DNA of 64,000 nt from assembly GCF_025426255.1 (NCBI RefSeq), contig NZ_CP104861.1:930001-994000 (forward strand), given 5' to 3'. Below, one piece after another: positions 1-10,420 of the stretch. Both the position numbers and the translations under genes were made by a program. The notes under the pieces are model-generated. The model worked only from the letters and a program-made list of their open reading frames with translations. It had not been told where the DNA came from and made no database searches. This stretch comes from Pseudomonas fragi (GTDB lineage Bacteria; Pseudomonadota; Gammaproteobacteria; Pseudomonadales; Pseudomonadaceae). Positions within the stretch are counted from its first letter, which is position 1, and every line of letters starts with the position of its first letter.

Positions 1-43
1 CAGCGTCTCGAGAGCGACTCTCTGATGAGTGAGGATTAGTACC

Positions 44-430
44 ATGGCTTACAGCGAAAAGGTCATTGACCACTACGAGAACCCGCGCAACGTCGGCAAG
101 ATGGACGCGGAAGACCCGGATGTCGGTACCGGCATGGTCGGCGCTCCGGCGTGCGGCGACGTGATGCGTTTGCAGATCAAGGTCAACGATCAGGGCATCA
201 TTGAAGATGCCAAGTTCAAGACCTATGGTTGCGGTTCGGCAATTGCTTCCAGCTCCCTGGCTACCGAGTGGATGAAAGGCAAGACTCTGGATGAAGCAGA
301 GACCATCAAGAACACTCAGCTGGCCGAAGAACTGGCTCTGCCACCGGTAAAAATTCACTGCTCGGTACTCGCTGAAGACGCCATCAAGGCGGCTGTTCGC
401 GATTACAAGCAGAAGAAAGGTTTGATCTGA
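44..430 (+). CDS. iscU: Fe-S cluster assembly scaffold IscU
   Basis: Scaffold on which IscS-derived sulfur and iron are assembled into [2Fe-2S] clusters, which HscA/HscB and IscA then pass on. 128 residues, the usual IscU length. The three cluster-ligand cysteines are visible at about residues 37 (PACGD), 63 (YGCGS) and 106 (IHCS), and the LPPVK motif bound by HscA is at 99-103. An in-frame GTG at 29 exists, but the ATG at 44 gives the canonical MAYSEKV start and has GAGG upstream. The 43 bases before it are too short to assign; iscS is expected just outside the window. First of six isc genes in one direction. Confidence 0.97.
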   Translation: MAYSEKVIDHYENPRNVGKMDAEDPDVGTGMVGAPACGDVMRLQIKVNDQGIIEDAKFKTYGCGSAIASSSLATEWMKGKTLDEAETIKNTQLAEELALPPVKIHCSVLAEDAIKAAVRDYKQKKGLI

Positions 431-496
431 TCTTCGACCCCGTGCCGGTAACGGCATGAGCGTGGTGAAGATACTGGCGATATGTAAGGAGTCCTG

Positions 497-820
497 ATGG
501 CTATCAGCATGACAGAAGCGGCGGCTCGGCATATTCGTCGTTCCCTTGATGGGCGCGGCAAAGGTGAGGGGATTCGTCTGGGTGTTCGCACCACGGGCTG
601 TTCCGGTCTTGCCTATGTGCTTGAGTTTGTTGACGAGGTTGGCAGCGACGATCAAGTCTTTGAAAGTCATGGCGAAAAAGTGATCATCGATCCTAAAAGC
701 CTGACCTATCTGGACGGGACCGAGCTCGATTTCGCCAAGGAAGGGTTGAACGAAGGTTTCAAGTTCAACAACCCCAACGTGCGCGGTGAATGTGGCTGCG
801 GCGAAAGCTTCAATATCTGA
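497..820 (+). CDS. iscA: Fe-S cluster assembly protein IscA
   Basis: A-type carrier that binds iron or a cluster and hands it to apo-proteins. 107 residues. The three conserved cysteines are at 35 (TTGCSG) and at 99 and 101 (GECGCGES). A strong AAGGAG site lies just before the ATG. It follows iscU by 66 bases and precedes hscB by 8 bases, consistent with one transcript. Confidence 0.97.
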   Translation: MAISMTEAAARHIRRSLDGRGKGEGIRLGVRTTGCSGLAYVLEFVDEVGSDDQVFESHGEKVIIDPKSLTYLDGTELDFAKEGLNEGFKFNNPNVRGECGCGESFNI

Positions 821-828
821 GGCTACTC

Positions 829-1350
829 GTGGGTACTCCTTGTCATTTCGCATTATTTGAACTGCAGCCGGGCTTTTCGCTCGATCTCGAGCAGTTGGCT
901 ACGCGCTACCGTGAGTTGGCGCGTGGTGTTCATCCAGACCGGTTTGCTGATGCTTCCGAGCGTGAGCAGCGGCTGGCGCTAGAGCAATCCGCCAACCTCA
1001 ATGAGGCCTACCAGACGCTCAAGAGCCCACCCAAGCGCGCGCGTTACCTGCTTGCGATGAATGGGCGTGAGATGCCGCTGGAAGTGACGGTGCATGATCC
1101 CGAGTTTCTGATGCAGCAGATGCAATGGCGCGAAGAACTTGAAGATTTGCAGGACAGCGCCGATATGGCAGGTATTGCAGCCTTCAAGCGTCGGCTTAAA
1201 GTCGCTCAGGATCAATTGAACGACAGCTTCGCTGCTTGCTGGGATGATGCTGCGCAACGTGAACAGGCCGAACGCCTGATGCGGCGCATGCAGTTCCTCG
1301 ACAAGCTCACTTACGAAGTGCGCCAGTTAGAAGAGCGCCTCGACGATTAA
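829..1350 (+). CDS. hscB: Co-chaperone HscB (J-protein)
   Basis: J-domain co-chaperone that brings loaded IscU to HscA and stimulates its ATPase. 173 residues. The HPD signature that defines J-domains is seen in GVHPDRF near residue 33, and the helical C-terminal IscU-binding region follows. The reading frame is open further upstream into iscA, but the GTG at 829 gives the family-typical [12 protein letters not shown] start; a non-ATG start is therefore called here. It lies between iscA and hscA. Confidence 0.95.
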   Translation: MGTPCHFALFELQPGFSLDLEQLATRYRELARGVHPDRFADASEREQRLALEQSANLNEAYQTLKSPPKRARYLLAMNGREMPLEVTVHDPEFLMQQMQWREELEDLQDSADMAGIAAFKRRLKVAQDQLNDSFAACWDDAAQREQAERLMRRMQFLDKLTYEVRQLEERLDD

Positions 1351-1400
1351 CCCCGTGCTGCCCTGGTTGCACGCCTGATTACAGATAAGCCCTGATTACG

Positions 1401-3263
1401 ATGGCCCTACTGCAGATCGCCGAACCCGGCCAAAGTCCTCAACCGCACCAGCGACGTCTGGCTGTGGGGATCGACTTGGGCACTACCAATTCGCTGGTTG
1501 CTGCATTGCGCAGCGGTCTTTCCGAGCCTCTGGCTGATGCTGAAGGCAAGGTCATTTTGCCGTCTGCGGTGCGTTATCACGCCGATCGCATCGAGGTGGG
1601 TGAGTCTGCTCGTCTGGCGGCTTCCAGTGATCCTTTCAATACCGTGTTGTCGGTCAAGCGTTTGATGGGTCGTGGTCTGTCCGACGTCAAGCAATTGGGC
1701 GAGCAGTTGCCTTACCGCTTTGTTGGCGGTGAGTCGCATATGCCGTTTATTGACACCGTGCAGGGTCCTAAAAGCCCGGTAGAGGTGTCGGCCGATATTC
1801 TGAAGGTGTTGCGCGAGCGTGCCGAGAAGACCTTGGGCGGCGAATTGGTGGGTGCGGTGATTACCGTTCCGGCTTATTTCGATGATGCCCAGCGTCAGGC
1901 TACCAAGGATGCTGCTCGGCTTGCCGGGCTCAATGTGTTGCGTCTGCTTAATGAGCCAACGGCTGCTGCCGTGGCCTATGGTCTGGATCAGCACGCCGAA
2001 GGCGTGGTCGCTATCTATGACCTGGGTGGTGGTACGTTCGATATCTCAATCCTGCGTTTGACCGGTGGTGTGTTTGAAGTCCTGGCGACCGGCGGCGATA
2101 CCGCGTTGGGTGGCGATGACTTTGACCATGCGATTGCCAGCTGGATTGTCGAGCAGGCGGGCTTGTCCGCTGATCTTGATCCGGGCACTCAGCGCGAGCT
2201 GCTGCAAATTGCCTGTGCGGCCAAAGAAGCTCTGACGAACTCGTCTTCTGTATCGGTTGCCTTTGGCGACTGGCATGCAGAGCTGACCCGTGAAGCCTTT
2301 GATGCCCTTATCGAGCCAATGATTGCGCGCAGCCTCAAGGCTTGCCGTCGTGCTGTGCGCGATTCCAACGTTGAGTTGGAAGAAGTCCAGGCAGTGGTGA
2401 TGGTTGGTGGGTCTACCCGAGTACCTCGGGTGCGCGAAGCTGTAGCCCAGATGTTCGGCCGTCAGCCGCTGACCGATATCGACCCGGATCAAGTGGTCGC
2501 CATTGGCGCGGCGATCCAGGCCGATACCTTGGCGGGCAACAAGCGTGATGGTGGCGAACTGCTGCTGCTTGACGTTATTCCGTTGTCGCTGGGTCTTGAG
2601 ACCATGGGCGGGCTGATGGAAAAGGTCATTCCGCGCAACACCACGATTCCGGTGGCTCGCGCTCAGGACTTCACCACCTATAAAGACGGCCAGACGGCCA
2701 TGATGATTCATGTGTTGCAAGGTGAGCGCGAACTGATCAGTGATTGCCGTTCCCTTGCACGCTTTGAATTACGCGGTATCCCGCCGATGGTGGCCGGTGC
2801 CGCGAAAATTCGCGTGACCTTCCAGGTGGATGCCGATGGCCTGCTGAGTGTGTCGGCTCGCGAGCTGGGTTCAGGCGTTGAAGCCAATATCCAGGTCAAG
2901 CCGTCCTACGGTCTGACCGACGGCGAAATTGCCAAAATGCTCAAGGATTCGTTCCAGTACGCCAGTGACGACAAGGTCGCCCGCGTATTGCGTGAGCAGC
3001 AGGTGGATGCCCAGCGGCTTATCGAGGCCGTGCAAGCGGCTCTTGAGGTCGATGGTGAACGCTTGCTGGACGCTGAAGAGCGCATGGTCATTGAGCTGCA
3101 AATGCAGGAATTGTCCGAATTGTTGAAAGGCACCGATGGTTATGCCATCGAGCAGCAGACCAAGCGTCTGTCGCAAGTGACTGATGCCTTTGCTGCCCGT
3201 CGCATGGACTTGACCGTCAAGGCCGCCCTTGCGGGTCGCAACCTGAATGAAATCGAGGAATAA
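1401..3263 (+). CDS. hscA: Fe-S assembly Hsp70 chaperone HscA
   Basis: Specialised Hsp70 that uses ATP to release clusters from IscU. 620 residues, the normal length. The nucleotide-binding domain starts with [12 protein letters not shown] near residue 23, followed by the [12 protein letters not shown] phosphate loop and the [12 protein letters not shown] motif; the substrate-binding and lid regions follow from about residue 390. It lies 50 bases after hscB and 3 bases before fdx. Confidence 0.97.
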   Translation: MALLQIAEPGQSPQPHQRRLAVGIDLGTTNSLVAALRSGLSEPLADAEGKVILPSAVRYHADRIEVGESARLAASSDPFNTVLSVKRLMGRGLSDVKQLGEQLPYRFVGGESHMPFIDTVQGPKSPVEVSADILKVLRERAEKTLGGELVGAVITVPAYFDDAQRQATKDAARLAGLNVLRLLNEPTAAAVAYGLDQHAEGVVAIYDLGGGTFDISILRLTGGVFEVLATGGDTALGGDDFDHAIASWIVEQAGLSADLDPGTQRELLQIACAAKEALTNSSSVSVAFGDWHAELTREAFDALIEPMIARSLKACRRAVRDSNVELEEVQAVVMVGGSTRVPRVREAVAQMFGRQPLTDIDPDQVVAIGAAIQADTLAGNKRDGGELLLLDVIPLSLGLETMGGLMEKVIPRNTTIPVARAQDFTTYKDGQTAMMIHVLQGERELISDCRSLARFELRGIPPMVAGAAKIRVTFQVDADGLLSVSARELGSGVEANIQVKPSYGLTDGEIAKMLKDSFQYASDDKVARVLREQQVDAQRLIEAVQAALEVDGERLLDAEERMVIELQMQELSELLKGTDGYAIEQQTKRLSQVTDAFAARRMDLTVKAALAGRNLNEIEE

Positions 3264-3266
3264 CTG

Positions 3267-3608
3267 ATGCCGCAGATCATTTTTCTGCCACACGCCGAGC
3301 ATTGCCCGGACGGTATGGTTGTAGAGGCTGAGACCGGCAAGACCATTCTCGAAGTGGCCCACGACAATCACATCGAAATCGAAAGTGCCTGCGGTGGCGT
3401 TTGCGCCTGCACCACGTGTCACTGCGTGATTCGCGAGGGTTTTGACTCGCTGAACGAAGCTGACGAGCTGGAAGAGGACTATCTTGATCGGGCATGGGGT
3501 CTGGAAGCGACTTCGCGCCTGAGCTGTCAGGCTCGCGTCGGGACTGAAGACATTACCGTCGAGATTCCAAAGTACTCGCTCAACCATGCTGCCGAAGCGC
3601 CGCACTGA
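3267..3608 (+). CDS. fdx: ISC-type [2Fe-2S] ferredoxin
   Basis: Adrenodoxin-type ferredoxin that supplies electrons to ISC cluster assembly. 113 residues. The cluster ligands are visible as the CGGVCACTTCHC segment near residues 42-53 plus a later cysteine in RLSCQA near residue 87. Only three bases separate it from the hscA stop, so it is almost certainly cotranscribed and translationally linked with hscA. Confidence 0.97.
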   Translation: MPQIIFLPHAEHCPDGMVVEAETGKTILEVAHDNHIEIESACGGVCACTTCHCVIREGFDSLNEADELEEDYLDRAWGLEATSRLSCQARVGTEDITVEIPKYSLNHAAEAPH

Positions 3609-3667
3609 TAACGCTGAACGGCTACTAGGTTTTGAGTGGCCTCAGAATTTGCTTATAAGGAATTGTC

Positions 3668-3868
3668 ATGAGCCTTAAATGGGTTGATGTGCAGGAAATC
3701 GCCATACAACTGGCTGAAGCTCACCCGGATGTCGATCCGCTCTCGGTGAATTTCGTCACGCTACGCAATCTGGTCATGGCACTGCCTGAGTTCGACGATA
3801 TCCCTGATCGCGGCGGAGAGAAGGTTCTCGAAGCCATTCAGGGTTTGTGGATCGAAGAAGCCGACTAA
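3668..3868 (+). CDS. iscX: Fe-S assembly protein IscX
   Basis: Small acidic protein of the ISC system that binds IscS and iron and is thought to modulate cluster assembly rate. 66 residues, beginning MSLKWVDVQEIAIQL and rich in Asp and Glu, as in the family. TAAGGA lies upstream of the ATG. It is the last gene of the isc operon, followed by a hairpin before ndk. Confidence 0.95.
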   Translation: MSLKWVDVQEIAIQLAEAHPDVDPLSVNFVTLRNLVMALPEFDDIPDRGGEKVLEAIQGLWIEEAD

Positions 3869-3901
3869 GCTTGTAATCGACGTAATTATGAAATACCCAA
3901 G

Positions 3902-3931
3902 AACCCGCGTATAATTCGCGGGTTTAATTTT
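3902..3931 (+). terminator. Hairpin after iscX with a TATAAT in its loop
   Basis: Perfect 8-bp inverted repeat: AACCCGCG (3902-3909), loop TATAATT, CGCGGGTT (3917-3924), followed by TAATTTTT. It fits a Rho-independent terminator for the isc operon. The loop contains a consensus -10 hexamer (3910-3915) that could start the ndk transcript; no strong -35 is seen 16-18 bases upstream, so the promoter role is inference. Confidence 0.6.
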
Positions 3932-3962
3932 TCGCTTAAATCACTGTTTCTGGAGTTACACC

Positions 3963-4388
3963 ATGGCTGTTCAACGCACTTTCTCCATCATCAAGCCTGA
4001 CGCTGTTGCAAAAAACGTTATCGGCGAGATCACCACTCGTTTTGAAAAAGCCGGCCTGAAGGTTGTAGCTTCCAAACTGAAGCAACTGTCCAAAGCAGAA
4101 GCTGAAGGCTTCTACGCTGAGCACAGCGCTCGTGGCTTCTTCGGCGACCTGGTTGCTTTCATGATCTCCGGTCCAGTTGTTGTTCAGGTTCTGGAAGGCG
4201 AAAACGCTATCGCTCTGAACCGTGAGCTGATGGGCGCTACCAACCCTAAAGAAGCAGCTGCTGGCACTATCCGTGCTGACTTCGCTGAATCCATCGACGC
4301 TAACGCTGTTCACGGTTCCGATTCTGAAGCAGCTGCTGCTCGTGAAATCTCGTACTTTTTCGCAGCTACTGAAGTAACCACTCGCTAA
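3963..4388 (+). CDS. ndk: Nucleoside-diphosphate kinase
   Basis: Transfers the gamma phosphate of ATP to nucleoside diphosphates through a phospho-histidine. 141 residues; the active-site His is residue 117 in NAVHGSDS, and the N-terminal [11 protein letters not shown] motif is typical. A TGGAG site precedes the ATG. Codon use is strongly biased, as expected for a highly expressed gene. It probably has its own promoter after the isc hairpin. Confidence 0.97.
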   Translation: MAVQRTFSIIKPDAVAKNVIGEITTRFEKAGLKVVASKLKQLSKAEAEGFYAEHSARGFFGDLVAFMISGPVVVQVLEGENAIALNRELMGATNPKEAAAGTIRADFAESIDANAVHGSDSEAAAAREISYFFAATEVTTR

Positions 4389-4416
4389 GTATTAGCTTGT
4401 GAGTGAGGGTGAAGAC

Positions 4417-5565
4417 ATGATTGCAACGACTGGCAAAACCAACCTGTTGGGTTTGACTCAACCGGAAATGGAGAAATTCTTCGACTCAATCGGGGAGAAG
4501 CGTTTCCGTGCCGGTCAGGTCATGAAGTGGATTCACCACTTTGGCGTCGATGATTTCGACGCCATGACTAACGTCAGCAAGGCCTTGCGCGACAAGCTCA
4601 AGGCTATTGCTGAGGTTCGTGGACCTGAAGTCGTCAGCGAGGATATTTCTACCGATGGCACCCGTAAGTGGGTGGTCCGCGTAGAGTCCGGCAGCTGCGT
4701 CGAGACCGTTTATATTCCCTCGGGCAAGCGTGGCACTTTGTGCGTTTCGTCCCAGGCTGGCTGTGCCCTGGACTGCAGTTTCTGCTCCACCGGCAAGCAA
4801 GGCTTCAATAGCAACCTCACCGCCGCCGAAGTTATTGGCCAGGTGTGGATTGCCAACAAATCCTTTGGTAGCGTCCCGGCAACCATCGACCGTGCCATCA
4901 CCAACGTGGTGATGATGGGTATGGGTGAGCCGCTGCTGAACTTCGACAACGTTATTGCCGCCATGCATCTGATGATGGATGACCTGGGCTATGGCATCTC
5001 CAAGCGCCGGGTGACCCTGTCTACCTCGGGCGTGGTGCCGATGATCGATGAGCTGGCCAAGCACATCGACGTCTCTTTGGCGTTGTCGCTGCATGCACCC
5101 AATGACGAATTGCGCAGTCAGTTGGTGCCGATCAACAAGAAGTACCCGCTCCAGATGCTGCTCGAGTCTTGCCGTCGCTATATGTCGACCCTTGGCGAAA
5201 AGCGTGTTTTGACCGTTGAGTACACCATGCTCAAGGACGTGAACGACCATGTCGATCACGCTCGCGAAATGATCGAGTTGCTCAAGGACACTCCGTGCAA
5301 GATCAACCTGATCCCGTTTAACCCGTTCCCGCATTCTGGCTATGAGCGTCCAAGCAACAACGCCATTCGCCGTTTCCAGGAGCTGTTGCAGCAAGCCGGG
5401 TATAACGTGACCGTTCGCACCACCCGTGGTGAAGATATCGACGCGGCGTGCGGGCAACTGGTCGGCCAGGTCAATGACCGCACCCGTCGCAGTTCGCGCC
5501 TTATTGCGGCGCGTGAGCTCAGCGCCGATGCCGAATCAGCGCAAAGCGCTGCCTCTGCACCCTGA
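4417..5565 (+). CDS. rlmN: Dual-specificity 23S rRNA/tRNA methyltransferase RlmN
   Basis: Radical-SAM enzyme that methylates C2 of A2503 in 23S rRNA and A37 in some tRNAs. 382 residues. The CxxxCxxC cluster motif is at residues 116, 120 and 123 (CALDCSFC), and a C-terminal cysteine in DAACGQL fits the methyl-carrying residue of the family. A GTG at 4399 would add six residues, but the ATG at 4417 has GAGGGTGAAG upstream and gives the typical start. It uses a [4Fe-4S] cluster of the kind built by the nearby isc genes. Confidence 0.96.
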   Translation: MIATTGKTNLLGLTQPEMEKFFDSIGEKRFRAGQVMKWIHHFGVDDFDAMTNVSKALRDKLKAIAEVRGPEVVSEDISTDGTRKWVVRVESGSCVETVYIPSGKRGTLCVSSQAGCALDCSFCSTGKQGFNSNLTAAEVIGQVWIANKSFGSVPATIDRAITNVVMMGMGEPLLNFDNVIAAMHLMMDDLGYGISKRRVTLSTSGVVPMIDELAKHIDVSLALSLHAPNDELRSQLVPINKKYPLQMLLESCRRYMSTLGEKRVLTVEYTMLKDVNDHVDHAREMIELLKDTPCKINLIPFNPFPHSGYERPSNNAIRRFQELLQQAGYNVTVRTTRGEDIDAACGQLVGQVNDRTRRSSRLIAARELSADAESAQSAASAP

Positions 5566-5577
5566 GAGAGGACATCC

Positions 5578-6336
5578 ATGATCTTGCGCGCCGCGCTCCC
5601 CGTCGTTTTGGTCAGCTTGTTGGCTGGCTGCGTGTCATCGGGCGATTCAAGCTCGATGACCGGCGACAAGGGACGTAGCGAAGCGCGTGAGGCTTATGTT
5701 CAGCTGGGGTTGGGTTATCTGCAGCAAGGGATGACCGAACAGGCCAAAATCCCATTGCGCAAAGCCCTTGAACTCGACAAGGCTGACCCGGACACCAACG
5801 CTGCGCTGGCCTTGGTGTTTCAGTCCGAAATGGAGTTTGAGCTGGCCGAGCAGGCATTCCGTACTGCGTTGAACGGTCGCCCTGGCGATGCTCGCATCCT
5901 CAATAATTACGGCAGCTTTCTGTTTGCGCAGCAGCGCTATCAGGACGCCCGGGTCCAGTTTCAAAAAGCGGCGGCAGACAACCTTTACCCGGAGCGTTCC
6001 CGAATCTACGAGAACCTGGGTATGACGTCGCTTCAATTGGGGCAACGTGAGACAGGTCGTCAGCAGCTCGAAAAAGCTCTGCGCCTGAACCCGAGGCAAC
6101 CGCGCGCGCTGCTCGAAATGGCTGAGATGTCATATCAAGACAGACAATATGTATCTGCACGTGACTTTTACGATCGTTTTAGCCTGCTTAGCGGGCAAAA
6201 TGCACGTAGTCTATTGCTCGGTGCGCGACTGGCGAGTGTTTTCGACGACCGCACCCCAACTGCCAACTTTGGCCAGCAACTAAAACGACTCTATCCCGGC
6301 ACGCCGGAATATCAGCAATACCTGTCGGAGCAATGA
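5578..6336 (+). CDS. pilF: Type IV pilus biogenesis/stability lipoprotein PilF (PilW)
   Basis: Outer-membrane pilotin needed for PilQ secretin assembly. 252 residues, with a lipoprotein signal ending in LLAGC (Cys near residue 18) and a run of TPR units across most of the rest (for example AYVQLGLGYLQQGM and NNYGSFLFAQQRYQDA). It sits between rlmN and rodZ, the conserved position in pseudomonads, and its stop overlaps the rodZ start by four bases (ATGA). Confidence 0.93.
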   Translation: MILRAALPVVLVSLLAGCVSSGDSSSMTGDKGRSEAREAYVQLGLGYLQQGMTEQAKIPLRKALELDKADPDTNAALALVFQSEMEFELAEQAFRTALNGRPGDARILNNYGSFLFAQQRYQDARVQFQKAAADNLYPERSRIYENLGMTSLQLGQRETGRQQLEKALRLNPRQPRALLEMAEMSYQDRQYVSARDFYDRFSLLSGQNARSLLLGARLASVFDDRTPTANFGQQLKRLYPGTPEYQQYLSEQ

Positions 6337-7313
6337 TGAAAGCGGCGCACCCCGAAGTTCTAGCAGCGACTCGTGTCAATCCCGGTGAGACTCTGCGTCA
6401 GGCCCGTGAAAACAATGGATGGACGTTGGCTGAAGTCGCCTTGAAACTCAATCTCACGGCCAGCTCCTTGAGCAACCTTGAGACCGGAGCGTTCGACAAG
6501 CTGCCGGGGCATACCTTTGCTCGCGGCTACATCCGTGCTTATGCAAAATTGCTGGGCATGGACCAGGCCAGCCTGGTACGTGAATTTGACCTTTACACCG
6601 GCACAGATGCCAATGGCAGCAATGTGCACAGCCTGGGCCGTATAGAAGAGCCGGTGCGGGTATCCCATACCATTTTGCGCATCGTCAGCCTGTTGTTGCT
6701 GATCGCCGTGATCGGTGGCGGTTTTATCTGGTGGCAGGATCAAACGTCCATGCGCGCCAAGGACCTGGTTGGCCTGGCCCCGGAACACGTTGAAGTTGAA
6801 GGGGCTGACGGTACAACCCGGATCCACCCGATTGATGAGCCTGAAGATCAGGCTGTGGCCGAGGCCGCAGTTGAAGGGCAAGCGCCTGTTGCAACTGAAG
6901 GTGCTCCTGAGCAATCTGCAACAACTGCGCTGGCACTGCCATCCGCTCCGGCAGCGGCGCCTCTGACGCCAGCCGCCACCCCGCTGATTCAACCTGCGCC
7001 AGCGCCAGCTGTTGCGGCACCGGTAGCACCTGCTGTTGCCCCGGCAACGCCTGCTGCAGCGCCGGCCGCCGGTGCAGGCAAGGTCAGTGTGCAATACACC
7101 GCTGACTGCTGGACCCAGGTTACCGACGCCACGGGCAAAGTGCTGTTCGGTGGCCTGAAACGCAAAGGCGAAAATCTAGAAGTGAGCGGCAAGTCTCCAC
7201 TGACTCTGCGTCTGGGTTACGCCCGCGGTGCGCAGGTAAGCTACAACGGTCAGTCTGTGGATATAGCTCCTTTCACCAGTGGCGAGACTGCTCGTCTGAA
7301 ATTGGGTCAATAA
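6333..7313 (+). CDS. rodZ: Cytoskeletal RodZ-like protein (HTH, TM and DUF4115 domain)
   Basis: Bitopic protein linking MreB-type filaments to the cell envelope. 326 residues: an N-terminal HTH (about 18-85, LRQARENNGWTLAEVALKL), one transmembrane segment (about 112-130), a long Ala/Pro-rich linker (about 190-250), and a C-terminal beta domain beginning around SVQYTADCWTQVTD. It starts inside the pilF stop (ATGA) and ends three bases before ispG. The start could be the first or second of two adjacent ATG codons. Confidence 0.88.
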   Translation: MMKAAHPEVLAATRVNPGETLRQARENNGWTLAEVALKLNLTASSLSNLETGAFDKLPGHTFARGYIRAYAKLLGMDQASLVREFDLYTGTDANGSNVHSLGRIEEPVRVSHTILRIVSLLLLIAVIGGGFIWWQDQTSMRAKDLVGLAPEHVEVEGADGTTRIHPIDEPEDQAVAEAAVEGQAPVATEGAPEQSATTALALPSAPAAAPLTPAATPLIQPAPAPAVAAPVAPAVAPATPAAAPAAGAGKVSVQYTADCWTQVTDATGKVLFGGLKRKGENLEVSGKSPLTLRLGYARGAQVSYNGQSVDIAPFTSGETARLKLGQ

Positions 7314-7316
7314 GTC

Positions 7317-8426
7317 ATGCACGGCGAATCTCCAATCAAACGTCGCGAATCGCGCAAAATCTGGGTCGGCAATGTACCCGTAGGTGGCGACGCCCCTATC
7401 GCTGTACAGAGCATGACCAACAGTGACACCAATGATGTCGCTGCAACCGTTGCTCAAATCAATCGTCTGGAAGCAGCAGGTGTCGATATCGTGCGGATTT
7501 CCGTACCGGATATGGACGCGGCTGAAGCTTTTGGCCGAATCAAGCAACTGGTCAAGGTGCCATTGGTTGCCGACATCCACTTCGATTACCGGATCGCTCT
7601 GCGCGTAGCGGAATTGGGTGTGGATTGCCTGCGAATCAATCCGGGCAACATCGGTCGTGAAGACCGTGTGCGTGCGGTGGTTGATGCGGCCCGCGATCGT
7701 GGGATCCCGATCCGCATTGGCGTCAACGCCGGTTCGCTCGAAAAAGACCTGCAAAAGAAATATGGCGAACCTACGCCTGCCGCTCTGGTCGAGTCGGCGC
7801 TGCGTCACGTTGAACACCTTGAGCGCCTTAACTTCAAGGACTTCAAGGTCAGCGTAAAGGCTTCCGACGTGTTTATGGCCGTTGAAGCCTACCGTTTGCT
7901 GGCCAAGGAAATCGTCCAGCCACTGCACTTGGGAATTACCGAAGCAGGTGGTTTGCGCTCAGGCACAGTGAAATCTGCCGTGGGCCTAGGTATGCTGCTC
8001 GCCGACGGGATTGGCGATACCATTCGCATTTCCTTGGCTGCAGACCCGGTAGAGGAAGTAAAAGTCGGTTACGACATCCTCAAGTCCCTGCACCTGCGCT
8101 CGCGCGGCATCAACTTTATCGCGTGCCCAAGTTGCTCGCGGCAGAACTTCGACGTGGTGAAAACCATGAATGAACTCGAAGTGCGGCTTGAAGACCTGCT
8201 GGTGCCGTTGGATGTCGCGGTGATCGGTTGTGTGGTCAACGGCCCAGGCGAAGCCAAGGAAGCCCATGTGGGGCTGACCGGTGGTACACCTAACCTGATT
8301 TACATCGACGGCAAGCCGTCGCACAAACTGACGAATGAAAACCTGGTGGATCATCTCGAAAAGCTGATCCGGCAGAAGGCGGCCGAAAAGGTCGAAGCTG
8401 ACGCAGCAGTTATCGCGCGCGGCTAA
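7317..8426 (+). CDS. ispG: 4-hydroxy-3-methylbut-2-enyl diphosphate synthase IspG
   Basis: Fe-S enzyme of the MEP isoprenoid pathway that converts MEcPP to HMBPP. 369 residues. The [4Fe-4S] ligands are in [10 protein letters not shown] (near residue 266) and [10 protein letters not shown] (near residue 305). It begins three bases after rodZ and is followed by hisS after 22 bases. Confidence 0.97.
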   Translation: MHGESPIKRRESRKIWVGNVPVGGDAPIAVQSMTNSDTNDVAATVAQINRLEAAGVDIVRISVPDMDAAEAFGRIKQLVKVPLVADIHFDYRIALRVAELGVDCLRINPGNIGREDRVRAVVDAARDRGIPIRIGVNAGSLEKDLQKKYGEPTPAALVESALRHVEHLERLNFKDFKVSVKASDVFMAVEAYRLLAKEIVQPLHLGITEAGGLRSGTVKSAVGLGMLLADGIGDTIRISLAADPVEEVKVGYDILKSLHLRSRGINFIACPSCSRQNFDVVKTMNELEVRLEDLLVPLDVAVIGCVVNGPGEAKEAHVGLTGGTPNLIYIDGKPSHKLTNENLVDHLEKLIRQKAAEKVEADAAVIARG

Positions 8427-8448
8427 CCAGACGAATAAAGGATTTATT

Positions 8449-9738
8449 GTGAGCAAGTCTTTGCAAGCCATTCGTGGCATGAACGACACCCTGCCGGAGC
8501 AGACGCCTCTGTGGCGCTATCTTGAAAGCAAGGTTTCGCGTTTGCTGGATAACTACGGTTACAAGCAAATCCGTATGCCGATCGTCGAATTCACCGAGCT
8601 GTTCAAACGCTCGATCGGTGAAGTGACCGACATCGTCGAAAAAGAGATGTACACCTTCGAAGACCGCAACGGCGATTCGCTGACCTTGCGCCCTGAAGGG
8701 ACTGCGGCGTGCGTGCGTGCTGTACTTGAACACGGCCTCACGGGCGGCGGTCAGGTGCAAAAATTGTGGTACATCGGCCCGATGTTCCGCCACGAGCGTC
8801 CGCAAAAAGGCCGTTATCGCCAGTTCCACCAGATCGGGGTCGAGGTGTTCAACCTTGATGGTCCGGACATCGATGCCGAGCTGATCGTGCTGACCTGGCG
8901 CCTGTGGGGCGAGCTGGGCATCCGTGATGCGGTCAAGCTCGAACTCAACAGCCTTGGCACCAGCGAAGCGCGTGCACGCTACCGTGCGGCACTGGTCGAA
9001 TACTTGTCCTCGCGTCTGGGCGAGCTTGACGAAGACAGCCAGCGTCGCTTGAAATCCAACCCCTTGCGCGTCCTCGACACCAAAAATGCCGATACCCAGG
9101 CGGTTTTGGTCGATGCACCGAAGATGGTGGATTACCTCGACGAAGAGTCCCGCGTGCACTTCGAGGGCCTAAAGGCGCGCCTCGATACCGCTGGCATTCC
9201 ATACACGATCAATCCAAAACTGGTTCGTGGCCTGGATTACTACAGCAAAACCGTATTTGAATGGGTCACCGACAAACTGGGCGCTCAGGGCACCGTGTGT
9301 GCTGGCGGTCGTTATGACGGTCTGGTCGAGCAAATGGGCGGCAAGCCCACTTCGGGCGTTGGCTTTGCCATGGGCATCGAGCGTTTGATCCTGATGCTTG
9401 AAACCCTTGAGCAAATCCCGGAAGAAATCGCGCGTCAGGTTGATGTTTACCTGTGCGCTTTCGGTGAGGCCGCCGAACTGGCAGCCTTGGCTTTGAGCGA
9501 ACGTGTTCGCGATCAGCTCCCGAACCTGCGCTTGCAGATCAATGCCGGTGCAGGCAGCTTCAAAAGCCAGTTCAAAAAGGCTGACAAGAGCGGCGCGCTG
9601 TACGCGCTGATCCTGGGTGACGACGAATTGGCCCAGCAAGTGGTAGGTGTCAAACCCCTGCGTGGCCAGGGCGAACAACAAACGATTGCCTGGGATGCTC
9701 TTGCTGAGCACTTGGCCACCTGCATCGTGCAGGGTTGA
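8449..9738 (+). CDS. hisS: Histidyl-tRNA synthetase
   Basis: Class II synthetase that charges tRNA-His. 429 residues. Motif 2 is seen in [19 protein letters not shown], a histidine-binding motif in [13 protein letters not shown], motif 3 in [11 protein letters not shown], and the C-terminal anticodon-binding domain follows. The start is a GTG preceded by AAAGGA. Confidence 0.97.
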   Translation: MSKSLQAIRGMNDTLPEQTPLWRYLESKVSRLLDNYGYKQIRMPIVEFTELFKRSIGEVTDIVEKEMYTFEDRNGDSLTLRPEGTAACVRAVLEHGLTGGGQVQKLWYIGPMFRHERPQKGRYRQFHQIGVEVFNLDGPDIDAELIVLTWRLWGELGIRDAVKLELNSLGTSEARARYRAALVEYLSSRLGELDEDSQRRLKSNPLRVLDTKNADTQAVLVDAPKMVDYLDEESRVHFEGLKARLDTAGIPYTINPKLVRGLDYYSKTVFEWVTDKLGAQGTVCAGGRYDGLVEQMGGKPTSGVGFAMGIERLILMLETLEQIPEEIARQVDVYLCAFGEAAELAALALSERVRDQLPNLRLQINAGAGSFKSQFKKADKSGALYALILGDDELAQQVVGVKPLRGQGEQQTIAWDALAEHLATCIVQG

Positions 9739-9778
9739 AGCTGTAAAACAGCCGATTTAGCGAAAAAGGAGTGTTGGG

Positions 9779-10420
9779 GTGTCGAGTAACGAAGATGATC
9801 AGCTGGGCGAGTTGAAAGACTGGTGGCAGCGCAACGGCAAACCCCTGGTCACTGGCGGCTTGCTGGCGCTGGTGGTGGTGTTCGGCTGGCAGGCTTGGCA
9901 CAAATATCAGAGTAATCAGTCGCAGGGTGCGTCGATTCTCTACCAACAATTGCTTGAAACCACGCTCACGCCTGACGGTCAGCCCGATGTGGCCCGTGTG
10001 GCTGACTTGGCCAACAAGCTGAAAAACGAGTACGCCGGTTCGGCCTACGCGCAATTTGGCGGTCTGTTTGTGGCCAAGGTCGCAGTGGACAACGGCAAGC
10101 TGGATGACGCGGCAACTGAGCTGAAAGCCATTGTCGACAAACCTGCCAATGCCACCCTGGGTGAAGTGGCGCGTCAGCGTCTGGCTCAGGTTCTGGCGGC
10201 GCAGGGCAAGGTTGATGATGCCCTTAAGTTGCTTGAAGGTGATTCGGACAAGGCATTCCTGGCCAGCCGTGAAGAGCTCAAGGGCGACTTGCTGGTACAG
10301 CAGGGTCGCACCGACGACGCACGCGCAGCCTACGAAAAAGCCAAGGCTGGATTGTCGGATGAGGCTGCAGTAGGCGGTTTGCAAATCAAGCTCGATGACC
10401 TGGTCAAAGGGGATGCGTGA
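9779..10420 (+). CDS. YfgM-like inner-membrane TPR protein
   Basis: YfgM-family protein (ancillary SecYEG/PpiD-associated factor in E. coli). 213 residues: a short cytoplasmic N-terminus with DWWQRNGKP, one membrane segment at about 22-40, and a periplasmic helical TPR-like domain. The start is GTG with AAAAAGGAG upstream. It overlaps the start of bamB by eight bases; the hisS-yfgM-bamB-der order is the conserved one. Confidence 0.9.
   Translation: MSSNEDDQLGELKDWWQRNGKPLVTGGLLALVVVFGWQAWHKYQSNQSQGASILYQQLLETTLTPDGQPDVARVADLANKLKNEYAGSAYAQFGGLFVAKVAVDNGKLDDAATELKAIVDKPANATLGEVARQRLAQVLAAQGKVDDALKLLEGDSDKAFLASREELKGDLLVQQGRTDDARAAYEKAKAGLSDEAAVGGLQIKLDDLVKGDA

Noticed and set aside
29..43. 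Upstream GTG start for iscU
   Set aside because: Adds five residues not typical of IscU; the ATG at 44 has a better-placed ribosome-binding site.
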